Shown piece after piece: positions 27,682-37,071 of a stretch of 64,000 bases of DNA; position 1 is the stretch's first letter; every line of letters starts with the position of its first letter. This DNA is from an uncultured Dehalococcoidia bacterium (GTDB taxonomy: Bacteria; Chloroflexota; Dehalococcoidia; Lucifugimonadales; UBA3495). The translations under genes were made by a program, and so were the position numbers. The notes beneath the pieces are model-generated. The model did not search any database, was not told the origin of the DNA, and saw only the letters and a list, made by a program, of their open reading frames with translations. The stretch covers positions 309,335-373,334 of the forward strand of contig CATOSP010000003.1 in assembly GCA_951812625.1 (NCBI GenBank), written 5' to 3'.

Positions 27682-27938
27682 TGCATCGGACGGAGCCCGA
27701 TTTCTGGAGGTATTTGGCACAATTACCCGAATCAGTACAGAGGACAGCCAGAAGGAATTTCCAGAGGCTCAAGGACGACCCCAGATATGCGTCGCTCCAC
27801 TTTAAGAAAGTTGGCGTGTACTGGTCGGTTCGAGTCGGACGCTCTTACCGGGCGCTTGCCTATCAGGATGGCGACGATTTCGTCTGGGTGTGGATAGGCG
27901 GGCACGATGAGTACGAGAGGATAATCGGGTCTCGATAG
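27681..27938 (+). CDS. RelE/ParE superfamily toxin
   Basis: 85 residues. The pattern fits the RelE/ParE fold: FWRYLAQLPESVQRTARRNFQRLKDDPRY, then FKKVGVYWSVRVGRSYRALAY and VWIGGHDEYERI. The Arg residues after VYWSVRVG and the C-terminal His-Asp-Glu-Tyr are where ribosome-dependent RNases of this family place their active site. Whether it cuts mRNA or blocks gyrase cannot be read. It forms a two-gene cassette with the gene before it. Confidence 0.8.
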   Translation: MHRTEPDFWRYLAQLPESVQRTARRNFQRLKDDPRYASLHFKKVGVYWSVRVGRSYRALAYQDGDDFVWVWIGGHDEYERIIGSR

Positions 27939-27950
27939 GAGGGACTACCG

Positions 27951-28201
27951 ATGAAGTACACAGCCGTAATCGAGAAAACGGACAACGGCTACTCGGCATA
28001 CCTGCCCGACCTGCCTGGTTGCATCGCCGCCGGAGACACCTTCGAGGAAACCAGTCAACTAATCCGGGAAGCGGCCAATTACCACGTCGAAATAATGGCC
28101 GAGCATGGCGAAACCGTACCTGCGCCCACCACGCGGCTATCGAGGTGGAGGTGCCCATGCCCGGCGCGAGCGGGGAAGGGGAGGTTGAGACGGGCGGGTG
28201 A
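27951..28201 (+). pseudogene. HicB antitoxin, frameshifted copy
   Basis: The first 60 or so codons are nearly identical to the HicB gene at 28399. Near 28130 one base is missing compared with that copy (CCCACCACGCGG against CCCACCAGCGCA), which throws the tail out of frame; restoring it gives the expected AIEVEVPMPGASGEGE tail ending at 28201. It has a good ribosome site (GGAGGGACTACC). Confidence 0.75.
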
Positions 28202-28204
28202 TTG

Positions 28205-28395
28205 GCCCCGACGGAATTGCCAAGCGAGGTTGAAATGCCTGACGTGGTATTGGGTGCGTACACGCGGGAGCCACCGGCACTACCACCATCCGACGAAACC
28301 GGGAACCGTTACAATTGCGGGAAGGCCGAGCAAGGATTTGGCGGCCGGGACCTGGGACAGAATACTCAAGCAAGCTGGGATCGATAGAGAGAATT
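28205..28395 (+). pseudogene. HicA mRNA interferase remnant
   Basis: One frame reads WVRTRGSHRHYHHP, then GTVTIAGRPSKDLAAGTW and RILKQAGID, the core of HicA including the catalytic His in RGSHRHY. The N-terminal third is out of frame and no stop follows in frame, so the gene is broken. It lies between two HicB copies, consistent with a hicBA locus that duplicated hicB and then lost the toxin. Confidence 0.7.
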
Positions 28396-28398
28396 GCG

Positions 28399-28650
28399 AT
28401 GAAGTACACAGCCGTAATCGAGAAAACGGACAACGGCTACTCGGCATACCTGCCCGACCTGCCTGGTTGCATCGCCGCCGGAGACACCTTCGAGGAAACC
28501 AGTCAACTAATCCGCGAAGCGGCCAATTACCACGTCGAAATAATGGCCGAGCATGGCGAGACCATTCCGGCGCCCACCAGCGCAGTCATAGATGTGGAAG
28601 TCCAACTTCCCGTCCAACCTGAAGAAACTCCCGCCAAGTCCGGCAGATGA
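28399..28650 (+). CDS. HicB-family protein coupled to hsdS
   Basis: 83 residues, intact, with about 60 N-terminal codons almost identical to the frameshifted copy 448 bases upstream. The HicB signature is YSAYLPDLPGCIAAGDTFEE. Its last bases ATGA overlap the hsdS start, so it is translationally coupled to the specificity subunit. With hicA broken it is an orphan antitoxin-like gene kept inside a restriction operon. Confidence 0.82.
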   Translation: MKYTAVIEKTDNGYSAYLPDLPGCIAAGDTFEETSQLIREAANYHVEIMAEHGETIPAPTSAVIDVEVQLPVQPEETPAKSGR

Positions 28651-30218
28651 CACACCCTTGGGAAACTCCCGAATCTTGGGAATGGCTGAAAATTGGTGAA
28701 GTTGCCATGGTCGTTGGCGGCGGTACTCCCAAGACATCCGAACCGGATAACTTTGAGGGCGGGGATATACCCTGGATTACTCCAGCCGACTTGTCCGGTT
28801 ACAAAGAGAAATATATTTCTCGTGGAGCACGGAACATCACTGAAAAAGGTCTGAACAGTTCCAGTGCGCGACTGTTACCCGCCGATACAGTGTTGTTTAG
28901 CTCTCGAGCACCCATCGGGTATGCAGCTATCGCTTCCCAGCCGGTGGCCACCAATCAAGGTTTCAAGAGCTTCATTCTGCCCGATGGAATAAACTCCAGT
29001 TTCGTCTATTTCTATCTCCTCCGAGCTAAGGAAACTATCGAAAGTCTAGGGGGCGGCACTACCTTCAAGGAAATTTCCGGCGCGGCTGCCGCCACGATTC
29101 CATTGACACTAGCCCCCCTCCTTGAGCAACACCGGATTGTTGCGGAGATTGAGAAGCAGTTTACCCGGCTGGATGCTTCGGTGGCTTCGCTGGAGCGGGC
29201 GCGGGCGAACCTGAGACGTTACCGGGCCAGTGTGCTCAAGTCGGCCTGCGAGGGATCGCTGGTCCCTACGGAGGCGTCGCTGGCGCGGGAGGAGGGCCGG
29301 GACTATGAGGCCGGGGGCGCGCTGCTGGAGCGCGTCCTGTTGGAGCGGCGGGCACGGTGGGAGTCGCAGGAGAAGCGGCGGGGGAAGTACCGGGAGCCGT
29401 CGCCGCCGGATGCGTCGGAGTTGCCGGGACTGCCGGAGGGGTGGGTGTGGGCGACGTTGTCCATGATAGGAGAGGTTCGTCTCGGTCGGCAGCGTTCTCC
29501 CAAGAGAGCCATTGGCCCATATATGCGTCCATATCTACGCGCCGCAAACGTTACCTGGGACGGGCTTGACCTGTCAGATGTCAAGAGCATGGACTTTAAC
29601 CCTAGCGAGTACGAGATTTATCAGTTGCAACAGGGTGACATACTGTTATCCGAAGCATCTGGCAGTGTCGATGAAGTAGGAAAACCAGCAGTATGGAACA
29701 ACCAAATTGATGGGTGTTGTTTCCAAAATACGTTAATTCGGGTAAGGGTTCCCAGTGAGCTTGTACCCTACGTCCATTGCCACCTTCTAAATGACGCTCG
29801 TTCCGGAGCACTGGGGCGAGCTGCAAGAGGGGTTGGAATTCATCACCTTGGCGCACAGCGAGCGGAATCTTGGACTATAGCCATGCCACCGCTGGCGGAG
29901 CAGGGGCGCATTGTGGAGGAGGTGGAGCGGCGGCTGTCGGTGATCGGGCAGTCGGAGGCGGCGGTGGAGGCCAGCCTGGCGCGGGCCGGGCGGCTGCGGC
30001 AGAGCATCCTGAAGCAGGCTTTCTCGGGTCAACTGGTGGCCCAGGACCCCGATGATGAACCGGCCTCGGCGCTGCTGGAGCGCATCCGGGCGGAGCGGGA
30101 GTCGGCAGGGGACGGGGAGTCTGGAAAGTCGCGTACCCGGCGGTCGCGGGGCGCTCCCCGGAGGCGGGGCGCGTCTGACAAGCAGGGGGAGCTTATCTCA
30201 TCGGAGGTTTCGCCATGA
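28647..30218 (+). CDS. hsdS: Type I restriction-modification specificity subunit
   Basis: 523 residues with two target-recognition domains. TRD1 (about 1-175) begins WEWLKIGEVAMVVGGGTPKT, then GGDIPWITPADLSGY. The first conserved helix is LEQHRIVAEIEKQFTRLDASVASLE (about 150-185). TRD2 (about 255-410) starts GLPEGWVWATLSMIGEVRLG, followed by the second helix LAEQGRIVEEVERRLSVIGQSE. It sets the split DNA site recognised by the complex. The C-terminal 40 residues are basic and unstructured. It overlaps hsdM by four bases (ATGA). Confidence 0.95.
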   Translation: MTHPWETPESWEWLKIGEVAMVVGGGTPKTSEPDNFEGGDIPWITPADLSGYKEKYISRGARNITEKGLNSSSARLLPADTVLFSSRAPIGYAAIASQPVATNQGFKSFILPDGINSSFVYFYLLRAKETIESLGGGTTFKEISGAAAATIPLTLAPLLEQHRIVAEIEKQFTRLDASVASLERARANLRRYRASVLKSACEGSLVPTEASLAREEGRDYEAGGALLERVLLERRARWESQEKRRGKYREPSPPDASELPGLPEGWVWATLSMIGEVRLGRQRSPKRAIGPYMRPYLRAANVTWDGLDLSDVKSMDFNPSEYEIYQLQQGDILLSEASGSVDEVGKPAVWNNQIDGCCFQNTLIRVRVPSELVPYVHCHLLNDARSGALGRAARGVGIHHLGAQRAESWTIAMPPLAEQGRIVEEVERRLSVIGQSEAAVEASLARAGRLRQSILKQAFSGQLVAQDPDDEPASALLERIRAERESAGDGESGKSRTRRSRGAPRRRGASDKQGELISSEVSP

Positions 30219-31711
30219 CCACTGCGGCCAGCGTGGGCCAGAAGCTGTGGAACTACTGCAATGTGCTAAGGGACGACGGGCTGTCCTACGGCGACTACCT
30301 GGAACAGCTTACCTATCTGCTGTTCCTGAAGATGATGGACGAGCGGAGCCGCCCTCCGTATACCCTGCTGCCGGACTACCGTCCGCCGCCGATCCCGGAG
30401 GGGTACGACTGGCCGAGCCTGGTGGCGCGGGACGGGGAGGCGCTGGAGAGCCATTACCGGCGCACGCTGGAGACGCTGTCGCGGCAGCCGGGGACGCTGG
30501 GAGTGATCTTCCGCAAGGCGCAGAACAAGATACAGGAACCGGCGATGCTGGCCCGGCTGGTGAAGGAGCTTATCGACAGCGAGAACTGGCTGGGTCTGAG
30601 CGCGGACGTTAAGGGGGACGCATACGAGTCGCTGCTGGAGCGCAACGCCCAGGACGTTAAGACCGGGGCGGGCCAGTATTTCACGCCGCGGCCGCTGATC
30701 CAGGCCATCGTGGACGTGATGCGCCCAGGCCCGGACGACACGATCTGCGATCCGGCCTGCGGCACCGGGGGGTTTTTGCTGGCGGCCCATGACTACATCG
30801 TGGAGAACCATCCGGCGATGGACCAGGGGCAGCGGGCGCATTTGAAGGACCGGGCGCTGCACGGCTGGGAGATAGTGGACAGCGCGGCGCGGCTGTGCGT
30901 GATGAACCTGTACCTGCACGGCATCGGCGGGGACGAGACGAACGTCGTCGTGGATGACAGCCTGCGGAGCCATCCGGGGGTGAACTACGACCTTGCGCTG
31001 ACCAACCCGCCCTTCGGCAAGAAGTCGAGCCTGACCATAGGCAACGACCCGTCGGGTCCGCAGCGGGAGAGTTTGATGGTGGAGCGTCCCGATTTCTGGG
31101 CCACCACCAGCAACAAGCAGCTAAACTTCCTACAGCACGTGCGGACGCTGCTGAAGACCCAGGGCCGGGCGGCCATTGTCGTCCCGGACAACGTGCTGTT
31201 CGAGGGGGGCGCAGGAGAGACGGTGCGGCGGAAGCTGCTGGCGGAGTGCGACGTACACACGCTGCTCCGGCTGCCCACGGGGATTTTCTACGCCCAGGGG
31301 GTGAAGGCCAACGTGCTGTTCTTCGACCGGAAGCCCGCGGCGGAGAGTCCCTGGACGAAGGACCTGTGGATTTACGACCTGCGCACCAACCGGCATTTCA
31401 CGTTGAAGACCAGTCCGCTGACCCGCGCCGACCTGGACGATTTCGTCGCCTGCTACAACGCGGGCAACCCCCTGGAGCGCGCGGAGGCGGAGCGGTTCCG
31501 CCGGTTCAGCTACGACGAACTGACCAAGCGGGACAAGGCGAACCTGGACATTTTCTGGCTGCGGGACGAGAGCATGGAGGACTCGGCAACGCTGCCGCCG
31601 CCGGACGTGATAGCCGAGGAGATACTGGAGGACCTGCGGGCGGCGCTGGAGCAGCTAGAGGAGATTGCCGGGGACTTGGGGGCCGACCCGATGCAAATGG
31701 ACGACGTGTAA
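30215..31711 (+). CDS. hsdM: Type I restriction-modification methyltransferase subunit
   Basis: 498 residues. N-terminal HsdM helical domain (LSYGDYLEQLTYLLFLKMMDE), then the N6-adenine methyltransferase: YFTPRPLIQAIVDV, SAM motif I CDPACGTGGFLLAAHDYI (about residue 178) and catalytic motif IV LTNPPFGKKSS (about residue 263). It methylates adenine in the HsdS-selected site and protects the host. Stop at 31711 ends the plus-strand defence-like block. Confidence 0.96.
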   Translation: MTTAASVGQKLWNYCNVLRDDGLSYGDYLEQLTYLLFLKMMDERSRPPYTLLPDYRPPPIPEGYDWPSLVARDGEALESHYRRTLETLSRQPGTLGVIFRKAQNKIQEPAMLARLVKELIDSENWLGLSADVKGDAYESLLERNAQDVKTGAGQYFTPRPLIQAIVDVMRPGPDDTICDPACGTGGFLLAAHDYIVENHPAMDQGQRAHLKDRALHGWEIVDSAARLCVMNLYLHGIGGDETNVVVDDSLRSHPGVNYDLALTNPPFGKKSSLTIGNDPSGPQRESLMVERPDFWATTSNKQLNFLQHVRTLLKTQGRAAIVVPDNVLFEGGAGETVRRKLLAECDVHTLLRLPTGIFYAQGVKANVLFFDRKPAAESPWTKDLWIYDLRTNRHFTLKTSPLTRADLDDFVACYNAGNPLERAEAERFRRFSYDELTKRDKANLDIFWLRDESMEDSATLPPPDVIAEEILEDLRAALEQLEEIAGDLGADPMQMDDV

Positions 31712-32522
31712 TGGCAATAGACCGGATGATTCTTTGTCAGCTTCGGCTAAGGCTGTGAGTTGGCCTGTGCCGTAGATGGGGTTGAAGTCAGCCGACGCCG
31801 CGATCGTCAACCGGTCGCCTGACTTGGTCCAGAGGGCTAGGGCGTGTTTGCAAACTATAACCAGAACAAAATCGGTTCGGTCTCGCCATGTTCGGTCGGC
31901 CATTTGCCTTCGCTTTGTGCTCCTCGGAGACGCCGCGGCCTTGTTTGACATGGTCGATTCAGGACACTTTGGGAGTTTTCAAACACGCCCTAGCCAAACT
32001 GACGTCTGGATAAGCGCACAGCCCTATATCCCGGCGGCGTCCGTCAACCACAATTCTTTGCACCTAGGACTTGGCACCCGAGCGTGAGATGTATAGATAG
32101 AGACCGTCCCCATCTCCGTGCCTGCCCGGTCTGCTGAGGGCTTTTGCTGAGAGTGCGGTGAGGTTGCCCATGTGCGTCCTCTCCATTCCCACATATATTC
32201 CCACACGATGAGCGGGACGTGGTCGTATTTTTTGGAGGACGTTACTGGACTAACTCAAGCCCCGGTCTCATTAGTAAGGCATGAATGGATTCCTTTTGAG
32301 ACCTTGTTGGCCTGTTTGGAACAGTAAAGTGGCGGAGGGAGTGTCCGCCTCTATGACAACTTCAGCGAACTTCAGAGGACTTCCACGAACCATCTGCTCC
32401 TGATACTTGCGCACGAATCAGTATCAATAGCATATGGTCGAGGTCTTGCAAGGCCCGCCGAGGTCCGCTAGAATCCGGCTCAGTCTGGTATATAAAGCGG
32501 TATATATTTCCGGAGGCGCCGG
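31712..32522. other. Intergenic stretch between hsdM and integrase
   Basis: Contains a 151-bp inverted-repeat element (31840-31990) and no convincing gene. Just before the integrase, GGTATATAAAGCGGTATATATTTCC has the direct repeat GGTATATA twice, a possible promoter or binding site for the excisionase-like protein. Confidence 0.4.
31840..31990. mobile_element. MITE-like element with GGGCGTGTTTG ends
   Basis: The left end GGGCGTGTTTGCAAACT and the right end AGTTTTCAAACACGCCC are inverted repeats with one mismatch, flanked on both sides by TA (31838-31839 and 31991-31992). 151 bp, no coding capacity. TA target duplication suggests mobilisation by an IS630- or IS5-type transposase; these ends do not match the IS630 at 53.6 kb. 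Confidence 0.7.
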
Positions 32523-33716
32523 ATGCCCGGAACACGAACTCGTCAGACCCTTTCGGCCGCCTTGGTGCGCACGGTCTCAAAACCCGGGATGTACTCCGAC
32601 GGCAACGGCCTGAACCTCAGGGTGGAACGGTCGGGAACCAAACAGTGGGTGCAAAGAGTCACGGTCGCGGGCAAACGCACCATGCTGGGCTTGGGCGGGT
32701 ACCCGGCCGTATCCCTCGCCGATGCCCGGGAACTGGCCGCCGCCAAGCAGAGGGCCGTCAAACAGGGACGGGATCCAATGGCCGAGAAGCGGCAGGCCGC
32801 CGAGGAACGGAGACGCCCCGCCGTTCCCAGCTTCTCCGAAGCCGCGGAACGGGTTATCGAGATGCGCCGGCCCACCTGGAGCAACGCCAAGCACGCGGCC
32901 CAGTGGACCAGCACCCTGGCCACCTATGCCCATCCGGTCATCGGGAGGAAACCGGCGGACGAAATCACCACCGGGGACGTCCTGGCCATACTATCCCCTA
33001 TCTGGACCGCCAAACCGGAGACCGCCAGCCGGGTGCGCCAGCGGTTGGAGGCCGTGTTCGATTGGGTCGTCGCCCAGGGATGGCGGCCCGACAACCCTGC
33101 AGGCAGGGCCGTCACCCGGGCCCTGCCCAGGGTTTCCCGGGTGAAGCGCCACCACGCAGCCCTGCCCGTCCTCGACGTTCCGGCAGCCCTCAGGACGGTC
33201 AGGGAGTCGGGGGCCGACGTGGCGACCAGGCTGGCATTCGAGTTCCTGGTGCTCACCGCGGCCCGGTCCAGAGAGGCGAGACTGGCAACCTGGAGCGAAG
33301 TGGACCTGCAGTCCGCCACCTGGAATGTGCCGGCGGAGCGCATGAAGGCCAGGAGAGAGCACAGGGTGCCGCTGTCCGGGCGTTCCCTGGAAATCCTGGG
33401 CCAGGCCGGGGAACTGGACGGTCATGACAGCGGGTTGGTCTTCCCGGCCGGACGGCCCGGGAAGACCCTGTCCGACATGACCCTCACGGTGTTGCTGCGG
33501 CGGCTGGAGATCCCAGCAGTGCCGCACGGGTTCCGCAGCAGCTTCAAGGACTGGTGCATGGAGGTCCGGGGCGGCGACGACCGGTGGTTCCTCAGCGAGG
33601 CGGCCCTGGCCCACAACCTGGGCGGCCCCACCCAGATGGCCTACGCCCGCAGCGACCTCCTGGAACTGCGCCGCCCGCTGATGGACGAATGGGCTGAGTT
33701 TCTGTCCGCGCCCTGA
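32523..33716 (+). CDS. P4-type tyrosine recombinase/integrase
   Basis: 397 residues with GGAGG before the ATG. N-terminal DUF4102-type arm-binding domain (GLNLRVERSGTKQW, then TMLGLGGYPAVSLADAR), core-binding domain from about 105, and catalytic domain from about 210 with Arg in TAARSREARL, HGFRSSFKDW, the third-box His in LAHNLGG and the Tyr nucleophile in AYARSDLLE. Such integrases usually insert islands at tRNA 3' ends. No tRNA is adjacent here; the nearest is tRNA-Ile 22 kb away. An AlpA-like gene converges from 33971. Confidence 0.93.
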   Translation: MPGTRTRQTLSAALVRTVSKPGMYSDGNGLNLRVERSGTKQWVQRVTVAGKRTMLGLGGYPAVSLADARELAAAKQRAVKQGRDPMAEKRQAAEERRRPAVPSFSEAAERVIEMRRPTWSNAKHAAQWTSTLATYAHPVIGRKPADEITTGDVLAILSPIWTAKPETASRVRQRLEAVFDWVVAQGWRPDNPAGRAVTRALPRVSRVKRHHAALPVLDVPAALRTVRESGADVATRLAFEFLVLTAARSREARLATWSEVDLQSATWNVPAERMKARREHRVPLSGRSLEILGQAGELDGHDSGLVFPAGRPGKTLSDMTLTVLLRRLEIPAVPHGFRSSFKDWCMEVRGGDDRWFLSEAALAHNLGGPTQMAYARSDLLELRRPLMDEWAEFLSAP

Positions 33717-33779
33717 GGGCCGCTGCTTCCCGGCGGCCCTTTTTATCACCCGCTTCCATCCCCCGGCGACCGGGACGCG

Positions 33780-33971
33780 CTAGCAGTCTGTGAGCAGGGA
33801 TTCCACGTATGCTTCCACGTCGGCCTTCCGGTGACGCTTCCCTCGCTGGCCGACTGTCAGGACAGGGCCCAGCTTCCCTGCGTTTCTGAGTTCATAGTAG
33901 GTGGTCTTGGAGATCGCGAGCAAGGCCCGAACCTCGGAAATGCGAACCAATTGAGGCTCTTCGGCAGACAT
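33780..33971 (-). CDS. AlpA/excisionase-like HTH protein
   Basis: 63 residues. A single MerR-like winged helix (LVRISEVRALLAISKTTYYELRNAGKLGPVLTVG, then RKADVEAYVESL), the size of AlpA or Xis proteins that control excision or integrase expression. It faces the integrase gene tail to tail with 63 bases between. Confidence 0.8.
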   Translation of the reverse strand: MSAEEPQLVRISEVRALLAISKTTYYELRNAGKLGPVLTVGQRGKRHRKADVEAYVESLLTDC

Positions 33972-34521
33972 ACGGCAACACCCCGAACACAGAATCAGTT
34001 CAGGGACGCCGGATCCTCTGGGAGTTGGACCCTCCGCCTGTCAGGCGGGTGGAAGAATATGTTTCGGACGAGACGGGTTGTTCGTCCTCATGAAGTTCGG
34101 GGAGCCTTGTCAAAGGGCCCGAAGTGTATGTTCGGTTGAGTTGCAGGGGTGCCGCCTCACCAAGAGGTTCGGCAGTAAATTTCGGCCCTGAAGGGCGACA
34201 TCCATCGCTCAGTTGCGCGATGTTCTTTGCTTGTCAGAGTCCCGGCATCCTCCTGATGGGTTATATGACCCTATTGTACCATGTTGGGCTGGCAAGCAGA
34301 TGAAAGAGTCTTCACACAAGCAGGGCCAGCATATTTCCCCGATGCCGGGGCATCAGGCCAAGCTTGCCTCAGTCGGAAGCCGCTTCGGGTACCACTAACC
34401 GGCGGGGTGGATACAACAGCCAGCCGGGATACCGGAATTCCACCAGGTTGCCCAACGATGTCTTATATCTGATTGACTGATTTAATGAGTTCGAGTCCAC
34501 CACGGTGGGCTGGCATACCGG
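33972..34521. other. Intergenic stretch, no gene seen
   Basis: 550 bases with no supported gene. GTTCGAGTCCACCACGG near 34490 resembles a tRNA T-arm, but no stem can be formed on the 5' side. Confidence 0.4.
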
Positions 34522-35472
34522 TCAGTCCCGATAATATCGCCCCGGAGTGCAGAGAATCGGTCGAGGCAAGATGAGGATTATCGGGCCGGTGATTAAGTGC
34601 CGCCCCGTCTTGGCGTCATACACGCGGACCAGCCCGATGGGATTAACACCACCAAAGACGGGCTGCTCATCATCATCTCCCCACACACTTGGGCCGTATT
34701 CCAGGGCGCGGCCTTCATCTAGGTCGATCCATGCGTCCAGGATTGTTATATTGCTGTATCGCTGGCGGGTCATCACCTTACGAGGTTCATCACATTCCGT
34801 CCATGACCATGGCCCCGAATGCTCCACAGGTTCAGCCCATTTGGCCTCCACTGTGAGTCTGCGGGTGCCTCTCTGGCCCGTATACCCGGAAACACGATGC
34901 ACTGGCTCCCATTCCTGACCGCCATTGATTCGTTCCACGATTCCCGATGCCCGCAGGATCTCTGTGCCGGCTTGCATTTCCTCTGTTGTGGGATAGAATC
35001 CCGCTGGTCCTTCATCATTGACCTGAGGAGCGGCGTTAAGGCTCGGCTCCCACAAGGGCCAGTAATAAATGAACAGCGCACAGAGGACTGCAAGAGGGGC
35101 AAGCGCCATCTTCCCCATTCGGAGCAATGCGGGTATCTCTTCGACTTGGTCGTATTTGTTTGGGCCGGAAGAACGCCACGCCCCTAACATAATAAGTCCG
35201 ACCAGGGCGACGCCGGGGATTAGATAGAGGAGAGTCCAGAAACCGGAATACCCTATGTCGTGGCACCTCTTGACGCTGACGGCAGTGAAACCCGAAACCA
35301 GAAACAGAATCGCTCCAATCGAGACGAGTACGCTCACCCATGGAAACCAATAGGAGATAGGGTAAAGTGTGATGCCCCAGAGGAACGCCAACGCAAGGAG
35401 CGGCAATATTCCCATGGTCCAATACTGGCTGCGACTTATCCGCCCGTCGTAACAGAACAGTACATACTTCAT
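34522..35472 (-). CDS. DUF805 membrane protein with C-terminal extension
   Basis: 316 residues. The first 120 form the DUF805 domain: FCYDGRISRSQYWTMGILPLL, several membrane helices and KRCHDIGYSGFWTLLYLIPG. Another membrane helix follows near 140, then about 160 residues that should lie outside the membrane. DUF805 function is unknown. The extension is atypical, since most DUF805 proteins are 110-150 residues. It is flanked by the integrase module and by MITE/IS701 insertions. Confidence 0.8.
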   Translation of the reverse strand: MKYVLFCYDGRISRSQYWTMGILPLLALAFLWGITLYPISYWFPWVSVLVSIGAILFLVSGFTAVSVKRCHDIGYSGFWTLLYLIPGVALVGLIMLGAWRSSGPNKYDQVEEIPALLRMGKMALAPLAVLCALFIYYWPLWEPSLNAAPQVNDEGPAGFYPTTEEMQAGTEILRASGIVERINGGQEWEPVHRVSGYTGQRGTRRLTVEAKWAEPVEHSGPWSWTECDEPRKVMTRQRYSNITILDAWIDLDEGRALEYGPSVWGDDDEQPVFGGVNPIGLVRVYDAKTGRHLITGPIILILPRPILCTPGRYYRD

Positions 35473-35685
35473 CAGATGGCTGCCACTCGTTCCCCCAACT
35501 CATGTGGTCGCGTTCCCATCGAGTCAGCGTACCATGGTACAGCTGTGCGAGACCGGAATAATCCCCGGTAAGGGTTTCCTATCGTCCGACGTGGCTGGGT
35601 ACTCGACCCGTGCTTTCCACAGGGAGCGACCCAAACCGAGGCCTAGGCCAATATGGCCTGAGCCTACCTCTCTCCCGATATTTAG

Positions 35686-35830
35686 TACTACAGTCGCACA
35701 TCTCGGGATTCATCACTTCTAAAGAAGCGACGGAGGTAAATTTAGCTTTGCACAAGAGGCGAAATCCCTGTCCCCGCCGCTTGCTAAGAGCACTAACTGA
35801 AGCTGTTGAATGTGATCTGCGGCTGTAGTA
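35686..35830. mobile_element. 145-bp IS701-type MITE A
   Basis: Begins TACTACAGTCGCACATC and ends GATCTGCGGCTGTAGTA, flanked by TTAG on both sides (35682-35685 and 35831-35834). The right TTAG is also the left target duplication of the IS701 element. The interior shows no obvious likeness to the other two elements of this size (43008 and 47621). Confidence 0.85.
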
Positions 35831-36186
35831 TTAGTACTACAGTTGCAGATGTGACAGGCGCGTTTTGTAGTGGCATTGCTTGGCTTGGGCTTGGTGGCGC
35901 CGTCTCCACCACGACCAGTACAGGATGAAATCGGGCGGTTGGCTTTCTGTCCATACCAAGCGTGTCAGCAGCCGTCGCACCTCGGGGACAGTCACGGGAA
36001 TCAACTCCTCACCGGGGCCGTAGTGACCCCCTTTTCTCCCTGTTCCGCCGCCTGATTTCTGATTACCGCCAGATAGGCGTGGGCCAGCATCGCCAGCGTG
36101 ATGTGGCGGTACCAGCCATCCCACCGCCGCACCTCGTACTGGTCCAGACCCACCTGACCCTTGGCCTCCTCAAAACATTCCTCTAT

Positions 36187-37071
36187 GAGGGTGTGTGAGA
36201 AATATTGTAAAGTCGCCTAGAAGTAGCTTGGTGCAAGCTGGGGGTAGGAGTGTAACTTGGGGATATGAACCGGAGAGCATATCCCAGTGATTTGACGCAT
36301 TCCCAGTGGGAGCATTTGGAGGCTTTGTTGCCTCCCACGTCGGCCAGAGGGCGGCGACGGACAGTGGAACTAAAGGAGGTGGTAAACGGCATACTGTACG
36401 TATTGCGAGGCGGCATACCGTGGCGAATGGTGCCCCATGACCTGCCACCCTGGGGCACAGTGTGGTGGTACTTCCGAAAGTGGCGGGCCGATGGCACTTG
36501 GGAGCGGGTTGAGGAGGCGCTGCGGAGCCAGGTCCGAGAGAGGGAAGGACGGGATGCTACACCCAGCGCTGCCATCATTGACAGCCAGTCGGTGAAGGCC
36601 ACGGAAAAGGGGGGCCTCGGGGCTATGACGCCGACAAGAAGGTATCTGGGCGCAAACGCCACATCGTAGTGGATACGACCGGCCTGCTCTTGGCAGTAGT
36701 GGTACATGCGGCCAACATCCAGGACCGGGACGGCGCCAAGTTGGTGCTGAGCAAGCTGCTGGGCCGGTTCCCCAGGCTCCAGTTGATCTGGGCCGATGCC
36801 GCCTATGCTGGCCAACTGGTGGAGTGGGCTTGGGCCGCTGGGGGATGGATATTGAGCGTGGTGCGGCGCAATCCAGACAGCCATCGCTTCGAGGTACTGC
36901 CTCGCCGGTAGGTGGTGGAGCGCACTTTGGCGTGGTTGAGCCGCTGCCGACGGCTCAGCAAGGATTTCGAGGAACTGCCGGAAACCAGCGAGGCATGGGT
37001 TCATATAGCGATGGTCCACCTGATGCTCAAGAGACTCAAACCAACCTGACCTCTATTTCTCACACACCCTC
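36187..37071 (+). mobile_element. IS5-family insertion sequence (copy inside IS701)
   Basis: 885 bp with perfect 17-base inverted repeats GAGGGTGTGTGAGAAAT/ATTTCTCACACACCCTC. Flanks share TA (TAT on the left, TAA on the right). It splits the IS701 transposase gene, so it arrived after that element. Confidence 0.85.
36265..37049 (+). pseudogene. IS5-family transposase with frameshift and in-frame amber stop
   Basis: Frame one (36265-36669) has the N-terminal region LTHSQWEHLEALLPP and IPWRMVPHDLPPWGTVWWYF, then SAAIIDSQSVKATEKGG with the first catalytic Asp. Reading must shift near 36620 (a G-run) to continue as GYDADKKVSGRKRHIVVD with the rest of the DDE domain. That frame has TAG at 36909-36911 before [20 protein letters not shown], which holds the catalytic Glu. 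The shift could be programmed as in other IS5 members; the stop makes the copy defective. Confidence 0.8.

Noticed and set aside
17680-31711. A complete BREX or DISARM system
   Set aside because: No pglX, pglZ, brxC, drmA, drmB or drmC gene is present; the methyltransferase and specificity subunits belong to a standard type I system.
34480-34510. tRNA 3' fragment near TTCGAGTCCACCACGG
   Set aside because: The 5' side of the T-stem does not pair, and no similar tRNA in the window could be the source.
36265-36911. Intact IS5 transposase as two separate genes
   Set aside because: The second frame has a stop before the catalytic Glu region, so the copy is scored as a pseudogene even if the first shift is programmed.
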